64,000 nt of DNA, from positions 124,001 to 188,000 of the forward strand of contig JBBRWM010000003.1 in the NCBI GenBank assembly GCA_038249195.1, written 5' to 3'. Position 1 is the stretch's first letter, and each line of letters begins with the position of its first letter. The notes beneath the pieces are model-generated. The model searched no databases. It was not told the DNA's origin and was given only the letters and a program-made list of their open reading frames with translations. The DNA comes from JAOUEA01 sp038249195. GTDB lineage: Bacteria > Actinomycetota > UBA4738 > HRBIN12. The translations under genes were made by a program, and so were the position numbers. Positions 41,491 through 49,618 of this stretch are shown in pieces.

Positions 41491-42066
41491 ATGGCGGAGC
41501 GCATGCCCCGTCCCCAACCGCTCCCCCTCATCGCGGTGCGTCCGGGTCAGCTGGTCGTGCGACAAGGCGAGGCCGGCTCCGGGCCCTGGGTAGCGGTCTC
41601 CGGCGCCCTGCTCGCGACCGCGGTGTCCGCCGACGGCCACGTGCTGGGCCTCGAGGTGCTCGGGCCCGGCGACCTCGTCGGCGAGCTCGACGGATGCGCC
41701 GCCGAGGCAAGCGTGCGTGCCCTGCGGCCGAGCGGACTCGCGCCGGCGGCCGGCGCCTCGCTCGCACCCCTGGTGACGGCGCGGTCGCGCCGTGCGGCGG
41801 CGCTCGCTCGGGATCTCGCCTGGCTCGACGTCTCCGCCCGGGTGGAAGCTCGCCTGCGGGAGCTCGCGGATCGGTTCGGGCGACCTACGCCTGGGGGCGT
41901 CGTCCTCACCCTGAAGATCACGCAGGACGACCTGGCCGCCCTCGCGGGCACCTCGCGAGAGTCCGCGAACCGAGCCCTCCGCGAACTGGAGCGGTCGGGT
42001 CGGCTGTGCGTGCAGGGGCGCGGCCGATACCTCCTCCGCCCTTGGCGCCCCGTCGTCGACGGATGA
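41491..42066 (+). CDS. Crp/Fnr-family transcription regulator
   Basis: 191 residues from the ATG at 41491, preceded by an AGGAG ribosome site; an earlier GTG at 41419 would add 24 residues. The N-terminal effector domain is reduced (VRQGEAGSGPWVAVSGALLA, then VLGPGDLVGEL) and lacks the Glu/Arg of a cAMP cassette, so it probably does not bind cAMP. The C-terminal winged helix ITQDDLAALAGTSRESANRAL has the Crp recognition helix pattern. Targets not visible. Confidence 0.85.
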   Translation: MAERMPRPQPLPLIAVRPGQLVVRQGEAGSGPWVAVSGALLATAVSADGHVLGLEVLGPGDLVGELDGCAAEASVRALRPSGLAPAAGASLAPLVTARSRRAAALARDLAWLDVSARVEARLRELADRFGRPTPGGVVLTLKITQDDLAALAGTSRESANRALRELERSGRLCVQGRGRYLLRPWRPVVDG

Positions 42067-42073
42067 GGCGCGA

Positions 42074-42958
42074 TCATTCGGTCTCGGTGGCGGCCGCCGC
42101 GCCCTCCTGCAGGATGATGAGGCTGCAGCTCGCGCAGTAGCGCGCCCGTCCCGTCACGGGCTTCCCGCACCGGGCGCAGGCCTTCGGAATCACGGCGAAC
42201 CACGTGGCGTCCGAGCCCGTGCCGCGCCGGTCCGCACGACCTTCGCCCTGGAGCTTGAGCAGGTGTGCGAGCACCGATCGGGCGGCGAGCTCGTACACGT
42301 CGGAGGATCGGTCGGCGTAGATCTCCCGCACCATCGACATGATGGTGCGGGGCCCGTCCGCCATCGCCGCCAGCACCTGCTCTTCGCGCTGCGCGCGATG
42401 ATCGAGATACTCCCGGAATTTCTCGGCGCCGCGCAGCACCGTTGGGCCGTGGCCCGGGTAGAGCGTGCGGGCGCCCAGCTCCTGCAGGCGGACCAGCGAG
42501 CGCAGGTATTGTGCGAGATCCCCGTCCGGCGGGTCGATGAACGTCGTCCCTCGACCCACGACCGCGTCGCCTGTGAACAGGGCGCGCTCGGACACGAGGA
42601 GGAAGGCGAGGTGATCCGAGCTGTGCCCCGGCGTGTGATAAGCGCGAAGCGCCACGGCACCCACCTGCACGAGCTCACCGTCCCGCAGGTGCTCCGCATC
42701 CGCAAGCCGGTAGGCCCGCAGCGGGGCGCCCACCCGTCTAGCGAACGTCGACGCGCCGGGGGCATGGTCGGGATGGTCGTGGGTCACCAACACGGCACCG
42801 ACCCGACCCGCCATGCGAGCGACCTCGTCCTGATGTTCCGGGATGAGGGGGCCCGGGTCGATCACCACGGAGGGATCCGTGCCCACCACCCACGTGTTCG
42901 TGCCCTCGAGCGTGTACACGCTGGGGTTGGGCGCGAGCACACGGACGATCGACAGCAT
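42074..42958 (-). CDS. MBL-fold hydrolase with C-terminal winged helix and zinc ribbon
   Basis: 294 residues from the ATG at 42958. Metallo-beta-lactamase motifs: VTHDHPDHAPGA, HTPGHSSDHLAF, TGDAVVGRG and YPGHGP, as in LACTB2-type hydrolases or ribonucleases. The C-terminal 50 residues hold CARCGKPVTGRARYCASC, a two-CxxC zinc ribbon not usual in LACTB2, after a helical REEQVLAAMADGPRT segment that resembles a winged helix. A nucleic acid substrate is plausible. It lies two bases from the NUDIX gene, so the two are co-expressed. Confidence 0.85.
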   Translation of the reverse strand: MLSIVRVLAPNPSVYTLEGTNTWVVGTDPSVVIDPGPLIPEHQDEVARMAGRVGAVLVTHDHPDHAPGASTFARRVGAPLRAYRLADAEHLRDGELVQVGAVALRAYHTPGHSSDHLAFLLVSERALFTGDAVVGRGTTFIDPPDGDLAQYLRSLVRLQELGARTLYPGHGPTVLRGAEKFREYLDHRAQREEQVLAAMADGPRTIMSMVREIYADRSSDVYELAARSVLAHLLKLQGEGRADRRGTGSDATWFAVIPKACARCGKPVTGRARYCASCSLIILQEGAAAATETE

Positions 42959-42960
42959 GC

Positions 42961-43605
42961 TCAATCCTGCAGGAAGACCGACCGTGGGAGCCGGCCGACC
43001 TCTTCCTCGAAGGGTTCGCGGGTCTCGATCGTGAGGGCCATCAGCTCGGCGGCGCTCCGACAGCGGGCGAGCTCCATCACCGTCATGAGGGTGGGCCAGT
43101 AGAGCATGCGCGTGGCGTCTCCCCACTCCTCGAGCAGGCGACCCGGGCTCACCCACCAGGCGAGCGCGGCCTCCGTGCCGTCGGCCACGGGCTCAGCCGA
43201 CGCCGGCGCGGTAACCGCGAAGTAGCGCGCGTCGAACCGGACCGTGACATCGCGGGGGGCGACCCAGCGGGCCAGCTCGTGCAGCTGGCCAGCCTGGGGC
43301 GGCGCGATCATGACCGGGTTCAAGGGATCATCCCCGTTCGCCGCCTCGAGCCCCCTACCGGTGAGGACGAGGCCTGCCTCCTCGGCGAGCTCTCGCACGG
43401 CGGCGGCTCGGGCGGCCTCGGAGGACGCGCCGAACCACGAGGCGGCGAGACCGGCATCCCCGGCATCCACCGCACCGCCGGGGAACACCACGTACCCCGG
43501 CAGGAAGCGGCTCGCCCCGGAGCGCTCCACCACCACCACCTGGGGTCCATCGGGTTGGTCACGCACCACGATCACGGACGCCGCCTTGCGGATCTCCTCG
43601 CTCAC
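42961..43605 (-). CDS. NUDIX hydrolase, NUDT19/RP2-like
   Basis: 214 residues from a GTG. SVIVVRD opens the fold, and the Nudix box reads GGAVDAGDAG, then REL-EEAGL, split by an insertion of about 18 residues (WFGASSEAARAA), as in the NUDT19/RP2 group that cleaves CoA and other nucleoside diphosphates linked to bulky groups. FPGGAVD and RELAEEAG are intact, so it should be active. The last 70 residues have WYWP-type aromatic patches. It is expressed with the downstream MBL gene, and the two may act on related nucleotide derivatives, which is inference. Confidence 0.83.
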   Translation of the reverse strand: MSEEIRKAASVIVVRDQPDGPQVVVVERSGASRFLPGYVVFPGGAVDAGDAGLAASWFGASSEAARAAAVRELAEEAGLVLTGRGLEAANGDDPLNPVMIAPPQAGQLHELARWVAPRDVTVRFDARYFAVTAPASAEPVADGTEAALAWWVSPGRLLEEWGDATRMLYWPTLMTVMELARCRSAAELMALTIETREPFEEEVGRLPRSVFLQD

Positions 43606-43659
43606 GAGGTGGATTCTCGCAGGATGGCCGGCGGCACGCCCCGCCCACATACTTTCCAC

Positions 43660-44784
43660 ATGGACTCCCCTGTCGGCCAGACGATCGCCGAGACGATCCG
43701 CCATCGTGGGCCGATCTCCTTCGCCGAGTACATGGAGATGGCGCTCTACGGCCCCGGGGGCTTCTACGAACGGCCGCCGGTGGGACCCGGCGGGGACTTC
43801 GTGACGAGCCCGCACATCCACCCCGTGTTCGCCGAGCTGCTTGCCGAAGGGCTGCGTCAGACGTGGGAGCTCCTGGGCCGTCCGGATCCCTTCCGGGTGA
43901 TGGAGGTGGGAGCGGGCGACGGGACGCTCGCGGCGCAGCTCCTCGCGAACCTTGCCGAACTGCCGGTCGACTACCTGGCCGTGGAGCGGAGCCCGGGGGC
44001 GCGAGCGGCGCTCGCGAGGGTGGCCGGCGTACGCAGCGCCGCCGAGCCCTCAGGCGCGCCGGATCTGATCCTCGCGAACGAGTTGCTGGACAACCTCCCC
44101 TTCCGCCGCGTGCGCATGACCGGGAAGGGGCCGCGCGAGGTGCGGGTCGGGCTCGAGGGGGAGCATCTGGTCGAGGTCCTGGCCCCGCCCGACGAAGGCG
44201 CGCGAGCGGCAGCGAGCGGCCTCGAGGAGGAAGACGAGGCGGTGATCCCCGAGGGCGCTCTCGCCTTCGTGGACACGCTGGGGGAGGCGCTCCGGCGCGG
44301 CTACGCCCTGTTGATCGACTACGGCGGCGAGCGTGGTTCGGGCGGCGACCCGCACGGGTACCGGGAACATCGCGTGGTGCATGATCTGCTCGAGGCACCC
44401 GGCACCACGGACATCACCGCCGGCGTCGATCTTGCGAACGTGGCGGCGCGGGCCGCCGACCGGGGCCTGCAGGCGTTCCCTTCGGTCACCCAACGCCGGG
44501 CCCTCTCGGCGCTGGGGTTCGAAGCGTGGTCCCACGGTGAGCTCCGACGCCAGCATCGGTTCCTGCAGGCGCGCGACGGGGCGTCGGCGGTCCGGACCTG
44601 GAGTGCGCGGAGCCGGGCCACCCTGTTGGTGGACCACGCCGCCCTGGGGCGATCGCGTTGGCTCCTCCTTTCCTCGACAGGGTTGCCGATGCCGCCGTGG
44701 CTCGTGGAGGCGAGTGAAGCACGGGGAACACACGAGGACCCTCGTCCGGAGTCCGGCGAGACGCCCGGGGAGCGCCTGCCTTGA
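43660..44784 (+). CDS. MidA/NDUFAF7-family SAM-dependent methyltransferase
   Basis: 374 residues. The family signature is clear: ISFAEYMEMALYGPGGFY near the start, then GDFVTSPHIHPVFAELLAEGL, SAM motif VMEVGAGDGTLAAQLL, and the catalytic-loop ANELLDNLPF. MidA/NDUFAF7 methylates an Arg of the 49 kDa complex I subunit (NuoD homolog). A nuoD gene lies 2 kb downstream on the other strand, which fits, but the link is not proven. The C-terminal 50 residues are disordered and acidic. CATACT lies six bases upstream. Confidence 0.9.
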   Translation: MDSPVGQTIAETIRHRGPISFAEYMEMALYGPGGFYERPPVGPGGDFVTSPHIHPVFAELLAEGLRQTWELLGRPDPFRVMEVGAGDGTLAAQLLANLAELPVDYLAVERSPGARAALARVAGVRSAAEPSGAPDLILANELLDNLPFRRVRMTGKGPREVRVGLEGEHLVEVLAPPDEGARAAASGLEEEDEAVIPEGALAFVDTLGEALRRGYALLIDYGGERGSGGDPHGYREHRVVHDLLEAPGTTDITAGVDLANVAARAADRGLQAFPSVTQRRALSALGFEAWSHGELRRQHRFLQARDGASAVRTWSARSRATLLVDHAALGRSRWLLLSSTGLPMPPWLVEASEARGTHEDPRPESGETPGERLP

Positions 44785-44842
44785 CCCCGACGGACCCCGG
44801 CCCTACGGTTCCGGGGACGCCACCCGACTCGAAAGGCATGCC

Positions 44843-46378
44843 ATGCGCCGTCGCACCCTGATCGTCGTCGCCGCCGCGCTCGCCGCGGCGATGGTTGCCG
44901 CCCTCGCGGTCGTCGCCGCCCGGGCGCCTGCCGCGGGACCGGCCCGCGCCGCTCCTGCCACGCGAGACGCCGACGCGGGGAGGGGCACGACCGGACTCGA
45001 CGGGAGCGATCCCGACCCCTCCGCCCCGATCAGCGAGGGGACGAACGGAACGCAGAACGAGAGCGGGGATCCCGAGGGCGGGGAGGGCACGGCCGAACGG
45101 CTGCAGGCGCTGGCCGAAGCCAAGCGTGACGGCACGTTCGGCGTGGCAGGCACGGTGCCGCACGCCACGGCTCAGGGTTGGGCCGGGGAACGCGTGGCGG
45201 CCCGCCACTACAACGATTGGGAGCCCGCCATCGCGGCCGACCCCAACGGCCCGTTCGTCTATCGGTTGATGACGCGCTACGGGGGGCCGCGGGCCTGCCC
45301 GCGCCGCTGTCCCGACCCCGCGATCATCCTGCAGGTCTCCAAGAACGGCGGCAGGTCATGGGGACCGTTCCGGTTCATCTGCACGTGCAAGGGCACCAGC
45401 GGGATGTACGACCCGGAGATCGAGGTGGCCGGCGGCACGGGGGTCGTGCAAGCCGCCTTCATGCGCGGGTACTCGGTCTGGTTCACGAGCTCGACGAACC
45501 ACGGCAAGACCTGGCGGAAGCCCGTCCCCGTGTACGGGAACGTGGCCTGGCAGGACAAGCCGATCCTCGTGACGAGCGCCGACGGCAAGGACGTGTACGT
45601 GGCGTTCAACGGGCCGAGCGGCGGGGACGCCTTCGTGGCGTTCTCCCACGACGGCGGCCGCACGTGGAAGCAGCGCAAGGCCACCGACAGCCCACGGTAC
45701 TTCTTCGCCTTCGGCGGGCAGGTGCTCTCCGACGGGACCGCGCTGTTCGCGGAGTCGAGCCTGCGGTACTCCGGTAACGGGCGAGGGCTCAAGGGTGCGA
45801 GCCGCCAGGTGGTGCTGCGTTCCACGAACGGCGGACATTCGTGGACCAAGGTCAAGGTCGACTCGCTGCACCTGGGCAAGAACTGCAGGACGAAGGGGTG
45901 CCCGCCGGACTACTACGACGGCCACGTCACCCTCGGGGCGGACGCCTCCGACCGGCTCGTCCTGCTCGGCGACGGCGCCACGAAGCCGCGCGGTATCAGG
46001 CGCGTCTGGGCCTGGACCTCGACCGATGGCGGCCTCACCTGGACACCCCGGGTCCGGCTTTCCACCGGGAACGCGAACGCCGGGTTCCCCGCGGCGGTCG
46101 GGCGCGGCGGGGAGTTCCGCGTGTGGTATATGAGCCGGCAGACCGGGCGCTGGAACACCTTCTACCGAACGTCGACCGACGGGATCACCTGGACGCCCGC
46201 CGTGAAGATCTCCGACGCCACCGGCGGCGCCGACTACATCACGCCCTCGGGGTTCCGCGAGGCCTACGGCGACTATGGCGAGATCGACGTCACGGATACC
46301 GGCAAGACCGTGGCCATCTGGGGCGAGGGCCGCAGCTACCCGGGCCCCGGCGGAGTGTGGTTCAACCGCGAGACGTGA
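44843..46378 (+). CDS. Exported BNR/Asp-box repeat protein (sialidase-like propeller)
   Basis: 511 residues. A signal peptide or anchor of about 28 residues (MRRRTL start, then Ala/Val core) leads into a Gly/Asp-rich disordered spacer to about residue 95. The rest contains six Asp-box turns (SKNGGRSWG, STNHGKTW, SHDGGRTW, STNGGHSW, STDGGLTW, STDGITW), so it folds as a six-bladed beta-propeller like sialidases. Sialidase catalytic Arg/Tyr sets are not recognisable, and a generic WD/BNR surface binding role is more likely. Two Cys pairs (ACPRRCPD, ICTCKG; NCRTKGC) suggest disulfides. Confidence 0.8.
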   Translation: MRRRTLIVVAAALAAAMVAALAVVAARAPAAGPARAAPATRDADAGRGTTGLDGSDPDPSAPISEGTNGTQNESGDPEGGEGTAERLQALAEAKRDGTFGVAGTVPHATAQGWAGERVAARHYNDWEPAIAADPNGPFVYRLMTRYGGPRACPRRCPDPAIILQVSKNGGRSWGPFRFICTCKGTSGMYDPEIEVAGGTGVVQAAFMRGYSVWFTSSTNHGKTWRKPVPVYGNVAWQDKPILVTSADGKDVYVAFNGPSGGDAFVAFSHDGGRTWKQRKATDSPRYFFAFGGQVLSDGTALFAESSLRYSGNGRGLKGASRQVVLRSTNGGHSWTKVKVDSLHLGKNCRTKGCPPDYYDGHVTLGADASDRLVLLGDGATKPRGIRRVWAWTSTDGGLTWTPRVRLSTGNANAGFPAAVGRGGEFRVWYMSRQTGRWNTFYRTSTDGITWTPAVKISDATGGADYITPSGFREAYGDYGEIDVTDTGKTVAIWGEGRSYPGPGGVWFNRET

Positions 46379-46400
46379 GTCGAGGCAGCCCGACAGAGAT

Positions 46401-46889
46401 TCAGACGGGAACCGAGTCTCCGCGGCGAACCGCCCACACCAGGCGGTTGAGTTCGTCCACGATCGACTCCTCGCCCTCATCGCCGAACGGGTCCATCTCC
46501 TCGGCATCGAAGGTTCCGGGCGCGGGCACGCGCCTCCCACTCTCCGTCATGAGGACGGCCCGCCCGTCGTGACCGGTCCGCTCGCCCACGAACCCCGCGA
46601 CGTCGTCCCAGGCGACCAACACCGTGCGGCGCACCTCGACGACCTCGACGCCGGCCTCGCTCAGGCGGATCCCGATCCGCCCCAGCCGGACCGTGAGCCA
46701 CGTGCAGACGCCGAGCGCCCCGAGCCCGACGACGCGCAGGACCACCGGGACCGGGGCGATCGAGAACGCCACCGCCAGGGCGAGCGGCACGATCACGAGC
46801 GCCCGGGCCTCCAGGCGCCAGCCCCGCGCCCACACCTCGACGGCCCCGTCCTTGGCACGACGCAGCCTGAGCCGTCCGATCGTCGTCAT
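46401..46889 (-). CDS. Membrane protein with bacterial PH-like domain
   Basis: 162 residues from the ATG at 46889, where GAGGGAGG is an excellent ribosome site; an earlier ATG at 46922 has none. Two helices (about 30-50 and 53-70) are followed by a C-terminal beta-rich domain with EVVEVRRTVLVAWDDVAGFVGE and TESGRRVPA, resembling bacterial PH domains (bPH6). The tail is acidic. Function unknown; such proteins are common in actinobacteria beside unrelated genes. Confidence 0.68.
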   Translation of the reverse strand: MTTIGRLRLRRAKDGAVEVWARGWRLEARALVIVPLALAVAFSIAPVPVVLRVVGLGALGVCTWLTVRLGRIGIRLSEAGVEVVEVRRTVLVAWDDVAGFVGERTGHDGRAVLMTESGRRVPAPGTFDAEEMDPFGDEGEESIVDELNRLVWAVRRGDSVPV

Positions 46890-46982
46890 GGCCTCCCTCG
46901 CTCTCGATCGGTGCATCGGCACGCCGGGGGGTGAATCTGGAATCGGATCGAGAAGGGTTCGGGTGGTCCTCAGCGATCGAGG

Positions 46983-48176
46983 TCAGCGATCGACGTCGCC
47001 CACCACGAAGAAGATGGAGCCCATGATGGAGATCAGGTCCGGCAGGACGGTGCCCGGCAGCATGGCGGGGATCACGCTCACGTTGGAGAAGGATGCGGTG
47101 CGCATCTTCACGCGGTACGGCTGTTTCTTCCCGTTGCCCACGACGTAGTAGCCCATCAGCCCCAGCGGGTTCTCCGTGCGCACGTACACCTCGGCGTCGT
47201 CGAGCTTGAGGCTCTTCGGCAGCTTGTCGGCGCGGAACTTGCCCGCCGGGAGCTTCTCCATGCACTGCTCGATGATGTCGAGAGACTGCTTGACCCGCTC
47301 CACGAGCACCCACAGGCGGTCGTACGAGTCCCCGGTCTTGCCCACGGGGACCTCGAACTCCACCTCGCCGTACTTCTCGTAAGGCTCGTCCTTGCGCGGA
47401 TCCATGGCGACGCCGCTGGCTTGCAGCGTGGGACCCGACGTGCCGTAGGCGATCGCGGTCTCGGCGGGGAGCACACCCACGTTCCGGCAGCGCTTGAAGA
47501 TGATCTCGTTGCCCATGATCAGGCTCTCGAACGTCTTCACCCATCTGCGCACCGCGACGACGGCCTCTGCCGACTCCTTCAGGAACCCAGCGGGCAGATC
47601 ATCCTTGAGCCCGCCCACACGGCAGAAGGAGTGATGCATGCGCGCCCCGGTGGCCGACTCCATCAGATCCTGGACGAGCTCGCGCTCGATGAAGGAGTAG
47701 AAGATCGGCGTCATAGCGCCCAGCTCCAGCGGGAACGAGCCAGCGAACATGAGGTGGTTCAGGATGCGGTTCCACTCCGCGAACATCGTCCTGATCCACT
47801 GCGCGCGCTCCGGGACCTCGATGCCCGCGAGCCGCTCGACCGCGATGGTCCACCCGAGTTCGTTGTTGAACGCGCTGATCCAGTCGTGGCGGTTCATCAG
47901 AACGAGGACCTGGCGAGCGTCGCGATACTCGGCGAGCTTCTCCGCCGCGCGGTGCATATAGCCGATCACCGGCTCCGCCCGCGTGATGACCTCGCCGTCG
48001 AGCTCCAGGACCACACGCAACACCCCGTGCGTGGAGGGGTGTTGTGGGCCGATGTTGAGGATCATCTCCTCGGTGGTGAGGTCGCCAGCGCCCGCGATCT
48101 CCACGTCGAGGCCGCCGCCGCGCACCATCGACGACATCTCGTGCTGGAACGCGGGGCGATCGGAGACGTCGACCAT
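46983..48176 (-). CDS. nuoD: NADH-quinone oxidoreductase subunit D
   Basis: 397 residues. NIGPQHPSTHGVLRV, GYMHRAAEKLAE, RVGGLKDDLP, and GTSGPTLQASG are the family hallmarks of the 49 kDa subunit, including the quinone-site His and Tyr region. NuoD sits in the hydrophilic arm and lines the quinone pocket. All other nuo genes are absent in both directions, although nuoD usually follows nuoC. It is thus an isolated copy, either a second complex I component or part of a dispersed set. TAGGAT lies eight bases upstream of the start. It is divergent from selA. Confidence 0.93.
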   Translation of the reverse strand: MVDVSDRPAFQHEMSSMVRGGGLDVEIAGAGDLTTEEMILNIGPQHPSTHGVLRVVLELDGEVITRAEPVIGYMHRAAEKLAEYRDARQVLVLMNRHDWISAFNNELGWTIAVERLAGIEVPERAQWIRTMFAEWNRILNHLMFAGSFPLELGAMTPIFYSFIERELVQDLMESATGARMHHSFCRVGGLKDDLPAGFLKESAEAVVAVRRWVKTFESLIMGNEIIFKRCRNVGVLPAETAIAYGTSGPTLQASGVAMDPRKDEPYEKYGEVEFEVPVGKTGDSYDRLWVLVERVKQSLDIIEQCMEKLPAGKFRADKLPKSLKLDDAEVYVRTENPLGLMGYYVVGNGKKQPYRVKMRTASFSNVSVIPAMLPGTVLPDLISIMGSIFFVVGDVDR

Positions 48177-48184
48177 CGAGGCCT

Positions 48185-48190
48185 ATCCTA
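48185..48190 (-). promoter_or_regulatory. -10 box TAGGAT of nuoD
   Basis: TAGGAT on the minus strand, eight bases before the ATG at 48176. Confidence 0.45.
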
Positions 48191-48225
48191 CGCGCGCGCC
48201 CCGGCCCCGCCTACCGACGGGGCGG

Positions 48226-48231
48226 TAGGCT
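48226..48231 (+). promoter_or_regulatory. -10 box TAGGCT of leaderless selA promoter
   Basis: TAGGCT ends six bases before the ATG at 48238. The nuoD and selA promoters are back to back within 60 bases. Confidence 0.55.
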
Positions 48232-48237
48232 GCGACG

Positions 48238-49617
48238 ATGCCGGACGTTCGCCGCAAGGTCCCCTCCGTGGACGCGCTCCTTCGCTCCGAACCCGGCCGC
48301 CGCGCCGCCACCACGTTCGGTCGCGCGCTGTTGAAGCAGACCCTGACCCAGGCCATCGACGAGGTCCGAGCCGCCGCGGGCGCGGGCACGACACCGCCTT
48401 CCGATGATGAGGTCCTGGCCCGTGCGGCCGCACGGGCCTCTGCCGTTGCCACGGGCCTCACCCCGGTCATCAACGCCACCGGCGTGGTCCTGCACACGGG
48501 GCTGGGGCGCGCGCCGCTGCCAGCGGCAGCCGCCAAGGCAGCCGCGCGCGCGGCTCGCTCCTACACCGACCTCGAGATCGATCGAGCGACGGGTGCGCGC
48601 GGGCGGCGCTCGAGCCGCGCGGAGGCGCTCCTCACCGCACTCACGGGCGCCGAGGCCGCGCTCGTCGTGAACAACTGCGCCGCGGCGCTGCTCCTGGCGC
48701 TCGCGACGCTGGCGCGGCGCAAGGAGGTCCTGGTGTCGCGGGGCGAGCTGATCGAGATCGGCGGGGAGTTCAGGATCCCCGACATCCTCGGCGCCTCGGC
48801 CGCCAAACTCGTGGAGGTCGGCACCACCAACCGGACCCGCCTCGCCGACTATCGGGCGGCCATCTCCGAGCGCACGGGCGCGATCCTCAAGGTGCACCCC
48901 TCCAACTATCGCGTGGTCGGATTCACCGCGGCCGCCGGGGCCAAGGACCTCGCGGCGCTCGCGGACCGACACGACGTGCCCTTCATCTTCGACGTGGGCT
49001 CGGGACTGCTCTCGCACGGTCACGGGATGCCGCCCGAGGAGCCGGCGGCATCCGACGCGCTCGAGGACGGAGCGGATCTCGTCCTGTTCAGCGGCGACAA
49101 GTTGCTCGGCGGACCCCAGGCCGGCATGGTGGTTGGCCGGGCCGCGCTCATCGAGCGCCTTCGCCGCCACCCGATCGCGCGCGCGGTTCGCGTAGACAAG
49201 ATGCAGGTGGCGGCGCTCGAGTCGGTGCTGGCCATGTACGCATGCGGCACCGCCGAGGCCGAGGTCCCGGTCCACGCGATGCTGCGGGAACCCGCCGAGG
49301 CGGTGCACCGGCGCGCGCAGCTGTTGGCCGAGACCATCGGGGGCGACCTGGAGGGCGCCCACGTGCACCGCTGCGAGTCCGTGGTCGGCGGCGGGTCGAC
49401 GCCCGAGACCGTTCTCTCCTCCTGGGGCGTGCGGGTAGCGGTTCCCGACGCGTCCGCCTTCGCCGCCCGCCTGCGCACCGGCAGCCCGTCGGCGTTCTGC
49501 CGCGTGGAAGGCGACCACGTCCTCTTCGATGCTCGCACGGTGACGAACGACGATGTCCCCCATCTCGCTCGCGCGATCCTCTACGCGGTCGAGGGCGATG
49601 ACTTCATCGAGGACTGA
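48238..49617 (+). CDS. selA: L-seryl-tRNA(Sec) selenium transferase
   Basis: 459 residues. The PLP Lys lies at about 288 (FSGDKLLGGPQAG), preceded by the family motifs INATGVVLHTGLGRAP, YTDLEID, VNNCAAALLLAL, RGELIEIGGEFRIPDI and HPSNYRVVGF. SelA converts seryl-tRNA(Sec) to selenocysteinyl-tRNA(Sec) using selenophosphate. It overlaps or abuts selB, forming the usual selAB operon. selC and selD are not found in the window, so the pathway must be completed elsewhere. Confidence 0.94.
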   Translation: MPDVRRKVPSVDALLRSEPGRRAATTFGRALLKQTLTQAIDEVRAAAGAGTTPPSDDEVLARAAARASAVATGLTPVINATGVVLHTGLGRAPLPAAAAKAAARAARSYTDLEIDRATGARGRRSSRAEALLTALTGAEAALVVNNCAAALLLALATLARRKEVLVSRGELIEIGGEFRIPDILGASAAKLVEVGTTNRTRLADYRAAISERTGAILKVHPSNYRVVGFTAAAGAKDLAALADRHDVPFIFDVGSGLLSHGHGMPPEEPAASDALEDGADLVLFSGDKLLGGPQAGMVVGRAALIERLRRHPIARAVRVDKMQVAALESVLAMYACGTAEAEVPVHAMLREPAEAVHRRAQLLAETIGGDLEGAHVHRCESVVGGGSTPETVLSSWGVRVAVPDASAFAARLRTGSPSAFCRVEGDHVLFDARTVTNDDVPHLARAILYAVEGDDFIED

Positions 49618-49618
49618 G

